The notes beneath the pieces were generated by a model. It was not told the DNA's origin. It saw nothing but the letters and a program-made list of their open reading frames with translations, and did no database searches. Source: Mangrovihabitans endophyticus (GTDB lineage: Bacteria; Actinomycetota; Actinomycetes; Mycobacteriales; Micromonosporaceae). From it: DNA of 57,177 nucleotides. Location: NCBI RefSeq assembly GCF_014646155.1, contig NZ_BMMX01000036.1, positions 1 through 57,177 on the forward strand. Reading direction: 5' to 3'. The stretch's first letter is position 1, and every line of letters begins with the position of its first letter. A program made the position numbers and the translations under genes. Positions 1 to 8,999 of the stretch are shown here, piece by piece.

Positions 1-90
1 TTGGGGCGGGGCGGGCGGGGCGGGGCGGGGCGGGGCGGGCGGGGCGGGGCGGGGCGGGGCGGGGCGGGGCGGGGCGGGGCGGGCGGGGTG
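1..90. repeat. GGGGC/GGGC tandem repeat at window edge
   Basis: Roughly ninety bases are built almost only from GGGGC and GGGC units. It begins inside or beyond the window edge, so its full length is unknown. It lies directly downstream of the stop codon of the minus-strand FtsX gene, whose transcript would therefore run into a C-rich, G-poor tract. That is compatible with Rho loading; the plus strand could form G-quadruplexes. Both roles are inference. Such repeats are also prone to assembly error. Confidence 0.85.
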
Positions 91-91
91 G

Positions 92-1513
92 CTATGTCGT
101 GCGCAGTTCCTCGGCCGTCGCGCTCATTCGCAGGAAGACCATCGACACCAGCACCACCAGCGTCATGACGATCAGCGTGCCCGCACCCAACAGGGTCAGG
201 GAACCTATCGGCATCGGAACGTCGACGTCGCTCTCCTGCGCCATGCTGGTTGTCGTGGCGCGGATCAGGCCGGTGCCGACGATCACCGCGATCAGCGTGG
301 CCGGCACCAGGGGCGCCAGCGTCTGCCACGCCGTCGCCGCGGCCAGGGTCCGGCGCGGCACGCCGGTGGCCACCAGCGCGGACAGGGTTCGCCGGCGCGC
401 CACGATGCCGTCGGCGAGGGTGACGAGGATGCCCGCGGCAGCCGCCGCGATCCCGATGCTGACCGCCACCGTGATCAGGTCGACGGCATTGGTGTAGAAG
501 TCGATCGGCGCCGCGGGGCCGCCACCCGAGCCGGTCCGCGAGGCGCGCAGCCTGCTGACCAGTTCGCTGCGGTACGCCAACACCGCGGCGCCGATCACCA
601 CGGTGGCCAGCAGCGCGGACAGCGTGCGGCTCCCGCTCCACGGGTCGGCCATCAACTGGCGCCCGGCCAGCAGCGTGGCCGGCGTGCGCCCGTACCGGCG
701 CAGCAGCCGGCCGGTGGTGTGCGAGATCCATCCGGTGCCGATCAGCACCCCCGCGACGGCCAGCATGATCACCATAGCGCCCAGCGCCATGAACAGGTGC
801 AGTCCGGTGTGCCGCAGGACGGTGGACAGCGCCTTGTCGGTGAAGCCGACGATGAGCAGGCCGAACACCCCGGCGAGCAGGAGGACGCCGGGTATCACCG
901 AGGGCGGCTTCTGCCGGACTCGGCGGACCAGACCGAGCGGCGTGATGATCACCTTACGCATCAGCACGGCGGCGGCCAAGCCGGCGAGCACCGGCACCAC
1001 CAGCATCGCCAGGACGATCGCCGGCGCGGTCGGCAGGACGTCGGTCGGCAGCACCCGGCGGCCCTCCGCGTTGGGGCTGTCCAGCAGCCACCGCAGCACC
1101 AGGAAGACGGCCAGGCCGACCACCGAACCGGCCATCGCCGCCACGACGGTCTCGGTCACCGCGATCAGCGCCGCCTGACCCGGCGTGGCCCCGGCGAGCC
1201 GGAAGGCGGACAGCCGTCGGTCACGAGCCGGCGACCCGAACCGGACGCACTGCCCGGCCAGGGCCAGCACCGGCAGTGCCAACAGCACCAGGGTGATGAC
1301 GATGCCGGGGCGCAGCCCGTCCTCGGCGAGCAGCGCCGGCCGATAGCGGTGGACCACCGGGTCGCTGCCGCCCGCCTCCTCCACCGCGGCCACCGCGGCG
1401 GCGGTGAGCAGGATCAACGTGGCCAGCGCGGAACTCGCGGTGGTGAGCAGCACCCGCAGCGTGTCCGTGCGGCTGCCGGCCAGCGCGAGCCGGGCCAGGG
1501 TGGACGGCCTCAC
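92..1513 (-). CDS. FtsX-like ABC transporter permease
   Basis: Membrane subunit of a MacB/LolCDE-type exporter, 473 aa. About ten hydrophobic segments are visible: one near residues 20-45, a cluster from 70 to 260, and a second block from 300 to 465. This is the duplicated FtsX layout typical of actinobacterial permeases that act as one long chain. The GTG start overlaps the TGA of the ATPase gene (GTGA), so the two are translationally coupled. The substrate is unknown; families in this position often export peptides or lipids or confer drug and antimicrobial resistance. Together with padR it forms a three-gene operon. There is no large periplasmic MacB loop, so a role in cell-envelope stress or efflux is inference. 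Confidence 0.88.
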   Translation of the reverse strand: MRPSTLARLALAGSRTDTLRVLLTTASSALATLILLTAAAVAAVEEAGGSDPVVHRYRPALLAEDGLRPGIVITLVLLALPVLALAGQCVRFGSPARDRRLSAFRLAGATPGQAALIAVTETVVAAMAGSVVGLAVFLVLRWLLDSPNAEGRRVLPTDVLPTAPAIVLAMLVVPVLAGLAAAVLMRKVIITPLGLVRRVRQKPPSVIPGVLLLAGVFGLLIVGFTDKALSTVLRHTGLHLFMALGAMVIMLAVAGVLIGTGWISHTTGRLLRRYGRTPATLLAGRQLMADPWSGSRTLSALLATVVIGAAVLAYRSELVSRLRASRTGSGGGPAAPIDFYTNAVDLITVAVSIGIAAAAAGILVTLADGIVARRRTLSALVATGVPRRTLAAATAWQTLAPLVPATLIAVIVGTGLIRATTTSMAQESDVDVPMPIGSLTLLGAGTLIVMTLVVLVSMVFLRMSATAEELRTT

Positions 1514-2193
1514 GAACCGACACCCAGCCCGGACGGATCGTTGGCACCGTCGCGCAGCGCGACCTCGCGGTCGGCGTAGGCCGCCACCCGGGCGTCATGG
1601 GTGACCAGCACCACCGCGGTGTCCTGATCGCGGGCCGCCCGCACCAGCTCGCCGAGCACCTGCTCCCCGGCCAGCGCGTCGAGCGCACCGGTCGGCTCGT
1701 CGGCGAACAGTACCCGCGGCTGGGTGACCATGGCGCGCGCCACCGCGCACCGCTGCTGCTGGCCGCCGGACATCGCGCCGGGCCGCGCCTCGGCGACGTG
1801 GTCCACGCCGAACCGCTCCAGCCATTGTTGAGCATCCGCGCGCGCTTCTCGCCGCCCCGAGCCGGCGAGAAGCAACGGCAGGGCGACGTTCTCCGCCGCG
1901 GTCAGCTCCGGCACTAGCTGTCCGAACTGGAAGAGCACCCCGAAGTCGGTGCGGCGCAGGCGGGAGCGGGACTTCTCCGACCACAGGCCCAGGTCCTGGT
2001 CGCGGTAGGTGACCGTGCCAGCGTCGGCCCGCAGGATGCCGGCCAGGCAGTGCAGGAGGGTGGACTTGCCGCACCCGCTCGGCCCGGTGACCGCCACGAT
2101 CTCGCCCTCGGCGACATCGATGTCGACACCGGTCAACGCCGGAGTGCGGCCGTAGTGCTTGGCCACCCCCGCTGCGCTCAACAATGCGGTCAT
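1510..2193 (-). CDS. ABC transporter ATP-binding protein (MacB/LolD type)
   Basis: Cytoplasmic ATPase, 227 aa, powering the FtsX permease downstream. Visible motifs are Walker A GPSGCGKST (about 37-45), signature MSGGQQQR, Walker B VLFADEPTGALD and the switch histidine in VLVTHD. The chosen ATG overlaps the padR stop (ATGA). The reading frame stays open upstream to 2484, but that part reads as a shadow of padR and has no conserved domain. Length and motif order match the LolD/MacB family. The substrate cannot be told from the sequence. Confidence 0.93.
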   Translation of the reverse strand: MTALLSAAGVAKHYGRTPALTGVDIDVAEGEIVAVTGPSGCGKSTLLHCLAGILRADAGTVTYRDQDLGLWSEKSRSRLRRTDFGVLFQFGQLVPELTAAENVALPLLLAGSGRREARADAQQWLERFGVDHVAEARPGAMSGGQQQRCAVARAMVTQPRVLFADEPTGALDALAGEQVLGELVRAARDQDTAVVLVTHDARVAAYADREVALRDGANDPSGLGVGS

Positions 2194-2726
2194 GGGCGCT
2201 TCTCCCTGTCCATGTCGGCGACGCGCTGCAGCGTGGTCTGCAACCAGCGCAGGTCGGCGTCGAGGTGAGCGATGGCGAAATCGGCGGCCACCACGTCCCC
2301 GAACGGGGAGTCGGCCGCGGTCTTGGTCGCGGTCAGCTCGCGCAGCCGGTCGGCGTGCGCGCTTCGCTGGGCGGTCAGGTAGGCCCGCGCCCGGTCCACC
2401 CCGGAAGCCAGCAGACTCACCATGACCTTGCTGAACAAGGTGCTCGTCACGAAGGGCGCCGGCGTCTCGACTGCGGACAACCACTCGTCCAGGCTGGTTC
2501 GTCCGGCCTCGGTGATGGCGAACGAGGTGCGGTCCGGGCCACCCTCGCGATCCTGGCCGGACTTTTCCACCAGGCCGTCACGCTCCAGGCGGCCCAGCGT
2601 CGCGTAAACCTGCCCGAACGCCAGCGGCTTGGCCCGCGGCAGTCGATCGTCGTGCGCCCGCTTCAGCTCATACCCGTGGCGCGGGCCGGTGGCCAGCAAC
2701 CCGAGCAGCACGAAGGAGGTCGACAT
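2190..2726 (-). CDS. PadR family transcriptional regulator
   Basis: Winged-helix PadR regulator, 178 aa. The N-terminal LLGLLATGPRHGYELKR and the region with Y-TL-RLERDGLV are typical of the PadR DNA-binding domain, and the C-terminal helical part fits the Vir_act_alpha_C dimerisation domain. The ATG at 2726 is preferred over a GTG at 2735 because the -10 box overlaps that GTG and ends 7 nt before the ATG, which suggests a leaderless mRNA. It is the first gene of padR-ATPase-permease. A palindrome sits on its own promoter, so autorepression with release by the exported compound is the likely logic (inference from PadR/ABC pairs). Confidence 0.92.
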   Translation of the reverse strand: MSTSFVLLGLLATGPRHGYELKRAHDDRLPRAKPLAFGQVYATLGRLERDGLVEKSGQDREGGPDRTSFAITEAGRTSLDEWLSAVETPAPFVTSTLFSKVMVSLLASGVDRARAYLTAQRSAHADRLRELTATKTAADSPFGDVVAADFAIAHLDADLRWLQTTLQRVADMDREKRP

Positions 2727-2733
2727 GGCGACC

Positions 2734-2762
2734 ACTATTCACTCAGAGAATAGTCTTGTCAA
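2734..2762 (-). promoter_or_regulatory. padR operon promoter with overlapping palindrome
   Basis: On the minus strand TTGACA (2757-2762) and AATAGT (2734-2739) are separated by exactly 17 nt. The -10 ends 7 nt before the padR ATG. An inverted repeat ACTATTC-7 nt-GAATAGT (2734-2754) covers the -10 and spacer, as expected for a PadR operator. The -35 overlaps the lutC stop codon. All of this is read directly; function is inferred. Confidence 0.65.
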
Positions 2763-3370
2763 GAACCGTCCTCCGCGATGATCACGTGCAGGTTGCGCGG
2801 TCCGTGCACACCTTCCACCCGGTTCAGCTCGATGTCGCTGGTCGCCGACGGCCCACTGATCCAGGTCAACGGCCTGCGCGGGTCGAGCCGGGCGATCGCC
2901 TGTGGCACGCGCGGCACCACCTGCTCCGGGCGCAACACGCAGACGTGCAGGTCCGGCAGCAGGCTCAGCACCCGGCGGCCCTGATCGGCCGAGGCGTCCA
3001 GCACGATCGTTCCGGTCTCCGCCACCGCCACCGCCGCGGCGGTCACCACCGCGTCCGCGGCCGCGATGCGCTCGTCCGGCAGCCCGTCATCGATCAGTAC
3101 CTCGACCCGCGACGGCAGCCAGGCGAGCGGCAGTCCCGGCGGTGCCACGACCACCCGACCGTCGCCGAGAATCCGGGCGATCGTCGCCGCGATGCCGATC
3201 GTCGCGGTCCGGTGCACGTGCGCGCGATAGTCCGCCAGCCGGCCGGCTAACAGGTCCATGTCCGCGGGCTCGTCGTCGCTGCCTCGATAATCGCGCGGCA
3301 CCGCACCGGCGGCCGGGTACCCGCGCAGCGCCTCCCGGATCCGGCCCAGAATCACGTCCCGGCTGGTCAT
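2759..3370 (-). CDS. lutC: L-lactate utilisation protein LutC (LUD domain)
   Basis: 203-aa LUD-domain subunit of the LutABC complex that oxidises L-lactate to pyruvate. It has the LutC pattern of a short N-terminal helix followed by a single LUD domain with the VAETGTIVLD segment. The ATG at 3370 overlaps the lutB stop (ATGA). It is the last gene of the rhamnose/lactate operon. Its product should work with the two iron-sulphur proteins encoded just upstream. The longer open frame to 3925 is an artefact of reading lutB in another frame. Confidence 0.93.
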   Translation of the reverse strand: MTSRDVILGRIREALRGYPAAGAVPRDYRGSDDEPADMDLLAGRLADYRAHVHRTATIGIAATIARILGDGRVVVAPPGLPLAWLPSRVEVLIDDGLPDERIAAADAVVTAAAVAVAETGTIVLDASADQGRRVLSLLPDLHVCVLRPEQVVPRVPQAIARLDPRRPLTWISGPSATSDIELNRVEGVHGPRNLHVIIAEDGS

Positions 3371-4797
3371 CGCCGCGCCCACCATTCCCGGAACGTCGCG
3401 GGCGGCGGCTCCGGAACGTCCCGACTGGCGGCCCAGCCGGACAGCGGCGGCGGCAGGCCACGACCGCGCCGGCCGGTGAGTCGCCCCAGCCGGGCGGCAC
3501 GCTGCGCGGCCGCGTACAGCCGGGGCCGGTCCATCACGTACGCCGCGGCGGCCATCGCGGCGGCCTCGGCCCGTGGATGCGGCGCCCGGCCACGCAGATG
3601 CACCAGGATGGACGGAATATCGATCTTCACCGGGCAGGCGTCGAAGCAGGCGCCGCACAGCGACGACGCGTAGGGCAGCGAGGCGTTGTCGGCCACCCCG
3701 GTGAGCTGCGGCGACAGCACCGCACCGATCGGGCCGGGATACACCGACCCGTACGCGTGACCGCCGGTGCGCTCGTAGACCGGGCACACGTTGAGACAGG
3801 CCGAGCAGCGGATGCAATGCAGCGCCTGCCGCCCCACCTCGTCGGCCAGCACCGCGCTGCGGCCGTTGTCGAGCAACACCAGATGCACCTGCTGCGGCCC
3901 GTCCCCGGGCGTCACCCCGGTCCACATCGACGTGTACGGGTTCATCCGCTCACCGGTCGAGGCCCGCGGCAGCAGTTGCAGGAACACCTCCAGGTCCCGC
4001 CACGACGGCACCACCTTCTCGATGCCCATCACGGTGATCAGCGTCTCCGGCAACGTGAGGCACATCCGGCCGTTGCCCTCGGACTCGACCACCGCCAGCG
4101 TGCCGGTCTCGGCCACCGCGAAGTTGGCACCGGACACCGCCACCTTGGTCCGCAGGAACGTCTCCCGCAGATACGCGCGAGCGGCGCCGGCCAGCGCTGC
4201 CGGCTCGTCGGAGAGCGCCGGGTCCACGCCCGGCATGGCACGCAGAAAGATCTCCCGGATCTCCGCCCGGTTGCGGTGGATGGCCGGCACCAGGATGTGA
4301 CTGGGCCGGTCGGCGCCGAGCTGGACGATCAACTCGGCCAGGTCGGTCTCCACCGGTTCGATCCCGGCCGCCGCCAGCGCCTCGTTGAGGCCGATCTCCT
4401 GGGTGGCCATCGACTTGACCTTCGTGACGCGCTGCTCACCGGTGGCCCGCACCAGGCCGGTGACGATCCGGTTCGCCTCGGTCGCGTCGGCCGCCCAGTG
4501 CACCGTGCCGCCGGCCGCGGTGACCGCCGACTCCAACTGTTCCAGCAGTTCCGGCAGCCGAGCCATGGTGTCCGCCTTGAGCGCCGACCCGGCGTCGCGC
4601 AGTTGTTGCCAGTCGGGCAGCTCGCCGATGACCCGGCCGGACTTCGCGCGGATCGTGGTCGTGGCGTGCCCGAGGTTGCGACGCAGTTGCGGATCTCCCA
4701 GGGCGCGGCGCGCCGCCGCCGGAAACGGTTCGCCTTCGCGCAGATGTCCGACTCCGCGCGGGGCGGTGGCCGGCATGCCCAGAAAGGTGCGCGTCAT
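3367..4797 (-). CDS. lutB: L-lactate utilisation iron-sulphur protein LutB
   Basis: 476 aa, the usual length for LutB/YkgF. A LUD domain (about 70-300) is followed by ferredoxin-like clusters CIRCSACLNVCP (from about 328) and CGACFDACP (from about 381), which would hold two 4Fe-4S clusters. VAETGTLAVVESEGNGRM is the LUD glycine-rich segment. The ATG overlaps the lutA stop by 4 nt. It is predicted to pass electrons from lactate oxidation in the LutABC complex at the cytoplasmic face of the membrane. Confidence 0.95.
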   Translation of the reverse strand: MTRTFLGMPATAPRGVGHLREGEPFPAAARRALGDPQLRRNLGHATTTIRAKSGRVIGELPDWQQLRDAGSALKADTMARLPELLEQLESAVTAAGGTVHWAADATEANRIVTGLVRATGEQRVTKVKSMATQEIGLNEALAAAGIEPVETDLAELIVQLGADRPSHILVPAIHRNRAEIREIFLRAMPGVDPALSDEPAALAGAARAYLRETFLRTKVAVSGANFAVAETGTLAVVESEGNGRMCLTLPETLITVMGIEKVVPSWRDLEVFLQLLPRASTGERMNPYTSMWTGVTPGDGPQQVHLVLLDNGRSAVLADEVGRQALHCIRCSACLNVCPVYERTGGHAYGSVYPGPIGAVLSPQLTGVADNASLPYASSLCGACFDACPVKIDIPSILVHLRGRAPHPRAEAAAMAAAAYVMDRPRLYAAAQRAARLGRLTGRRGRGLPPPLSGWAASRDVPEPPPATFREWWARR

Positions 4798-5543
4798 GCC
4801 GGTGCCTCCCGGCCTGTCTCGGTGGCGGCCAGGATCTCCGCGATATGCACCGTGCGCACCCCGGCTCGCAGCCGGGTCAGGCCGCCGCCGATGTGCATCA
4901 GGCAGGACGCGTCCGCGGCGGCGCACACGTCCGCGCCGGTGGACAGCACGTGGCGCATCTTGTCGGCCAGCATCGCCGTGGACACGTCAGCGTTCTTCAC
5001 CGCGAACGTGCCGCCGAAGCCGCAGCACTGCTCCGCGGCGGGCAGCGGCACCAGATCCAGCCCGCGCACCTGCCGCAGCAGCCGCACCGGCCGGTCGCCC
5101 ACGCGGAGTACGCGCAGCGAATGGCAGGTCGGGTGGTAGGTCACCCGATGCGGGTAGTACGCCCCCACGTCCTCCACCCCCAGCACGTCGACGAGAAGCT
5201 CGGACAGCTCGTACGTACGTCCGGCGACCGCGGCGGCTCGCGCGGCGAGCCGGTCGTCACCGGCCGCCGCGGCCACGTCGGCGTGCTGGTGCCGCACCGA
5301 GCCCGCGCATGATCCGGACGGTGTGACCACCACGTCGTACGGCCCGAAGGTGCGCACGTGGCGACGCACCAGCGGCACCGCGTCCCGGGCATATCCGGTG
5401 TTCACGTGCATCTGCCCGCAGCAGGTCTGCTCGGCCGGGAAGACCACCTCGTGCCCGAGCCGTTCGAGCAGCCGCACGGTCGCGATCGCGGCACGCGGGA
5501 ACAGGGTGTCCGCCAGGCAGGTGGCGAACAGGGCGATCCGCAT
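4794..5543 (-). CDS. lutA: L-lactate utilisation protein LutA (CCG domains)
   Basis: 249 aa with two cysteine-rich CCG domains: EQTCCGQMHVNTGY near residue 40 and EQCCGFGGTFAVKN near residue 175. These bind an Fe-S centre in the heterodisulfide-reductase/GlcF family. The size matches LutA/YkgE. Its ATG lies 1 nt after the rhaB stop, and its stop overlaps lutB, so rhaB-lutA-lutB-lutC look like one translational unit. Position in a rhamnose operon suggests its substrate is L-lactate formed from rhamnose-derived L-lactaldehyde. Confidence 0.94.
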   Translation of the reverse strand: MRIALFATCLADTLFPRAAIATVRLLERLGHEVVFPAEQTCCGQMHVNTGYARDAVPLVRRHVRTFGPYDVVVTPSGSCAGSVRHQHADVAAAAGDDRLAARAAAVAGRTYELSELLVDVLGVEDVGAYYPHRVTYHPTCHSLRVLRVGDRPVRLLRQVRGLDLVPLPAAEQCCGFGGTFAVKNADVSTAMLADKMRHVLSTGADVCAAADASCLMHIGGGLTRLRAGVRTVHIAEILAATETGREAPA

Positions 5544-5544
5544 G

Positions 5545-6966
5545 TCAGCCTCCGACCCGCCGCTCGGCGCAACGCCAGGCGGCCTCGTCGCCTCCCGGCT
5601 CGTACCGGGTGATGGGTCGAGTCTGCCGCAGCAGAGCCCGCAGCGCAGACAGGTCGCCGTGCAGCACCCCGGCCGCGCGCGCCTGCACGAGGATGTTGCC
5701 CAGCGCGGTCGCCTCCGCCGGACCGGCCAGCACCGGCAGCCCGCAGGCGTCCGCGGTGAGCCGGCAGAGCAGCTCGTTGCGCGCCCCGCCGCCGACCATG
5801 TGCACCGCGTTCACCTGCCCGCCGGACAGTTCCTGCGCCTGCCGCACCGCGCGGCGGTGGGCCAGCGCCAGGCTGTCCACGATGCACCGTACGGTGGCCG
5901 CCGGTGTCGCCGGTTCCGGCTGGCCGGACGCCCGGCACGCGGCGGCGATCCGGGCCGGCATGTCGCCGGGCGGCCGGAACGCCGGATCGTCCAGGTCGAC
6001 CACCGCGGCGAGCCCCGGCTCCCGGGCGGCCTCGCGCAGCAGCGTGGCCACGTCGTCGCGGCCCCAGACGCGCAGCGACTCCTGCAGCGGCCACAGACCC
6101 GCCACGTTGCGCAGGAACCGGACGGTTCCGTCGACCCCGCGTTCGTTGGTGAAGTTGGCACGCCGGGACGCCTCGGTGAGCACCGGCGCGTCCCGTTCCA
6201 CGCCGACCAGCGACCAGGTGCCGCAGGACACATATGCGAAGTCGGGCCCCTGCGCGGGCACGCCGACCACCGCCGACGCGGTGTCGTGCGAGCCCACCGC
6301 CACCGCCTCGGTGCGGTAACCGAGCAGATCCGCCGACACCGGCCCGATCGGGTCACCCGGCGCGCGCAGCGGCGGGAAGAGGTCCGGTGGCAGAGCGAGG
6401 TCGCGGATCAGCCCGGTGTTCCAGGCGCCGGTGGCCGGGTCCAGCAGTTGCGTGGTCGAGGCGTTGGTCAGTTCCGCACCGATCTGCCCGGTCAGCCAGT
6501 ACCCGATCAGGTCCGGCACCAGCAGCATCCGCCGGGCCGCCCGCAGTTGCGGCGTACCGGCCGCGGCAACCAACTGGTAGAGCGTGTTGAACGGCTGCCT
6601 CTGCACCCCGGTGCGGGCATAGAGCCGATCCTCCGGGATGCGCCGCGCGACCCGGGCGGGCACGTCGTCGGTGCGCGAGTCGCGGTAGTGCACCGGGTTC
6701 CCGAGCAGCGCCCCGGTCTCGTCCAGCAGCCCGTAGTCCACCGCCCAGGAGTCCACGCCCAGGCTGCGCACCGGGCCGGCCGCGCGCAGCCCGGTCAGCA
6801 CCCCGCGGTACAGCGCCAGGATGTCCCAGTGCAGCGTGCCCGCCACCCGGACCGGTTCGTTGGCGAACCGGCACACCTGGCGCAGGTCCAACGTTCCGGG
6901 CTCCACCCGGCCGACCATCACGCGACCGCCGGACGCGCCCAAGTCGACCGCGGCGAACCCGGTCAT
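5545..6966 (-). CDS. rhaB: L-rhamnulokinase
   Basis: 473-aa FGGY-family sugar kinase. The N-terminal AVDLGASGGRVMVG is the phosphate-1 motif of rhamnulokinases. The central SWAVDYGLLD and SHDTASAVVG segments, and the C-terminal HMVGGGARNELLCRLTADA adenosine motif, are present. It phosphorylates L-rhamnulose to L-rhamnulose 1-phosphate with ATP. The start overlaps the stop of the aldolase/dehydrogenase gene by 4 nt. Context (isomerase, aldolase, ABC importer) fixes the sugar as rhamnose rather than another FGGY substrate. Confidence 0.95.
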   Translation of the reverse strand: MTGFAAVDLGASGGRVMVGRVEPGTLDLRQVCRFANEPVRVAGTLHWDILALYRGVLTGLRAAGPVRSLGVDSWAVDYGLLDETGALLGNPVHYRDSRTDDVPARVARRIPEDRLYARTGVQRQPFNTLYQLVAAAGTPQLRAARRMLLVPDLIGYWLTGQIGAELTNASTTQLLDPATGAWNTGLIRDLALPPDLFPPLRAPGDPIGPVSADLLGYRTEAVAVGSHDTASAVVGVPAQGPDFAYVSCGTWSLVGVERDAPVLTEASRRANFTNERGVDGTVRFLRNVAGLWPLQESLRVWGRDDVATLLREAAREPGLAAVVDLDDPAFRPPGDMPARIAAACRASGQPEPATPAATVRCIVDSLALAHRRAVRQAQELSGGQVNAVHMVGGGARNELLCRLTADACGLPVLAGPAEATALGNILVQARAAGVLHGDLSALRALLRQTRPITRYEPGGDEAAWRCAERRVGG

Positions 6967-8999
6967 CGCAGGAACGCCGCGGCCACGCCCGCGTCCACCG
7001 GGATGTGCAGGCCGGTGGTGTGCGACAGGTCGCCCGCGGTGAGCACGAAGACTGCGTTGGCCACATGTTCCGGCAACACCTCCCGCTTCAGCAGGGTGCG
7101 CCCGGCGTAGTACGCGCCGAGTTGATCCTCCGGAACGCCGTAGACGGCGGCGCGCTGGGCGCCCCAGCCGCCCGCGAAGATGCCCGATCCGCGCACCACG
7201 CCGTCCGGGTTGACGCCGTTGACCCGGATGCCGTGGCCGCCCAGCTCCGCGGCGAGCAGCCGGACCTGGTGCGCCTGGTCCGCCTTGGCCGCGCCGTACG
7301 CGACGTTGTTCGGCCCGGCGAACAGCGAGTTCTTGCTGGAGATGTAGACGATGTCGCCGCCCAGCTCCTGGTCGATCAGGACCCGCGCGGCGGCGCGGGA
7401 GACCAGGAAGGACCCCTTGGCCATCACGTCGTGCTGCACGTCCCAGTCCGCCTCGGTGGTCTCCAGCAACGATTTGGACAACGACAGGCCGGCGTTGTTC
7501 ACCACCAGGTCGAGGCCGCCGAAGGCGAGCACCGTGTCGGCGATCGACGTCGCCACCGCGGCCGGTGAGGTGACGTCCACCTGCACCGCGACGGCCGCGT
7601 CCGGGCCGCCGATCTGGTCCGCCACCGCCCGCGCCGATGCGACGTCACGGTCCGCAACCACCACGCACGCGCCCTCGGCCGCCAGCCGGCGTGCGGTCGC
7701 CCGGCCGATGCCCGAGCCGCCGCCGGTCACGTACGCGATCCGGGTTGCCAACGGCTTGGCCGGTGGCATCCGCCGCAGCTTCGCCTCCTCCAACGCCCAG
7801 TACTCGATGCGGAACTTCTCCGCCTCGTCGATCGGCGCGTAGGTGGAGACCGACTCCGCGCCGCGCATCACGTTTATCGCGTTGACGTAGAACTCGCCGG
7901 CCACCCGCGCGGTCTGTTTGGTCGCGCCGAAGCTGAACATGCCCACGCCGGGAACCAGCACCACGGCCGGGTCCGCGCCGCGCATCGCCGGACTGTCCGA
8001 TGTGGCGTGTCGCTGGTAATAGGCGCGGTAATCCTCCCGGTACGCCGCGTGCAGTTCCCGCAGCCGGGCCAGCACCGTTTCCAGCGGCGCGTCCGGGGCG
8101 GTGTCCACCACCATCGGCCGCACCTTGGTGCGCAGGAAATGGTCCGGGCAGGAGGTGCCGAGCGCCGCCAGGGCGGGCATCCGCTCCCGGCCGGTGAAGT
8201 CCAGCACCACGTCCGTGTCGCTGTAGTGACCCACCTGCCGGTGGTCGGTCGAGGCGAGGCCCCGCAGCACCGGGAACAGCGCGGCGGCGCGTTCCCGCCG
8301 CGCGGCCTCCGGCAGTGCGGCGTGCACCTGCGTGCCGAACGGGTCAGGGCGTCCGCGCTCGGCGAGGTAGTCGGCCGCGGTGTGCACGATCTCCAGCGAG
8401 TGCGCCTCGCACTGGGCGCTTGTCGCCCCCCACGCGGTGATGCCGTGCCCGCCCAGGATGACGCCGATCGCCTGTGGGTTGGCCCGCTGCACGGCGGCGA
8501 TGTCCAGGCCGAGCTGGAAACCGGGGCGACGCCACGGCACCCACAGCACCCGGTCGCCGAAGATCTCCTTGGTCAGCGCCGGTCCGTCAGCCGCGGTGGC
8601 CAGCGCGATGCCCGAGTCCGGGTGCAGGTGGTCCACGTGCGCCGCGTCGACCAGAGCGTGCATCGCCGTGTCGATGCTGGGCGCGGCGCCGCCACGACCG
8701 AACAGGCAGTGGTCGAACGCGGCCACCATCTCGTCCTCGCGCCGCACGCCCGGATAGACCCCGGCGAGGGCGCGCAGCCGGTCCAGGCGCAGCACCGCCA
8801 GCCCGGCCTCGGTCAGCGTGCCCAGGTCACCGCCGGATCCCTTCACCCACAGCAGGTCGGTGGGTTGCCCGGTGACCGGGTCTACGGCGGCGCCCTTCGC
8901 GGAGGTGTTGCCGCCCGCGTAGTTGGTGGTGCGCGGATCCGCGCCGAGCCGGTTGCTGCGCTCGATCAGCTCGGCGACGGTGGTCGTGGCGTCGCTCAT
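6963..8999 (-). CDS. rhaEW: Bifunctional rhamnulose-1-phosphate aldolase / L-lactaldehyde dehydrogenase
   Basis: 678 aa with two enzymes in one chain. The N-terminal class II aldolase/adducin-like domain runs to about residue 400, with HVDHLHPDSG and ILGGHGITAW zinc-site histidines. A C-terminal short-chain dehydrogenase follows (about 424-678) with TGGGSGIG, SS-N and the catalytic Y-GAAK. This is the RhaEW architecture described for rhamnose pathways: it cleaves rhamnulose 1-phosphate to DHAP and L-lactaldehyde and oxidises the latter to L-lactate. The ATG at 8999 shares its A with the rhaI stop (TGATG). An in-frame start four codons upstream is possible but lies inside rhaI. Confidence 0.95.
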   Translation of the reverse strand: MSDATTTVAELIERSNRLGADPRTTNYAGGNTSAKGAAVDPVTGQPTDLLWVKGSGGDLGTLTEAGLAVLRLDRLRALAGVYPGVRREDEMVAAFDHCLFGRGGAAPSIDTAMHALVDAAHVDHLHPDSGIALATAADGPALTKEIFGDRVLWVPWRRPGFQLGLDIAAVQRANPQAIGVILGGHGITAWGATSAQCEAHSLEIVHTAADYLAERGRPDPFGTQVHAALPEAARRERAAALFPVLRGLASTDHRQVGHYSDTDVVLDFTGRERMPALAALGTSCPDHFLRTKVRPMVVDTAPDAPLETVLARLRELHAAYREDYRAYYQRHATSDSPAMRGADPAVVLVPGVGMFSFGATKQTARVAGEFYVNAINVMRGAESVSTYAPIDEAEKFRIEYWALEEAKLRRMPPAKPLATRIAYVTGGGSGIGRATARRLAAEGACVVVADRDVASARAVADQIGGPDAAVAVQVDVTSPAAVATSIADTVLAFGGLDLVVNNAGLSLSKSLLETTEADWDVQHDVMAKGSFLVSRAAARVLIDQELGGDIVYISSKNSLFAGPNNVAYGAAKADQAHQVRLLAAELGGHGIRVNGVNPDGVVRGSGIFAGGWGAQRAAVYGVPEDQLGAYYAGRTLLKREVLPEHVANAVFVLTAGDLSHTTGLHIPVDAGVAAAFLR

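Noticed and set aside
2902..5139. 745-codon plus-strand open frame
   Set aside because: Shadow of lutC, lutB and lutA on the other strand; full of His/Arg/Pro/Gly runs and no domain. Similar long shadows at 5323-7110, 8007-9428, 12389-13573 and 29793-31412 were rejected for the same reason.
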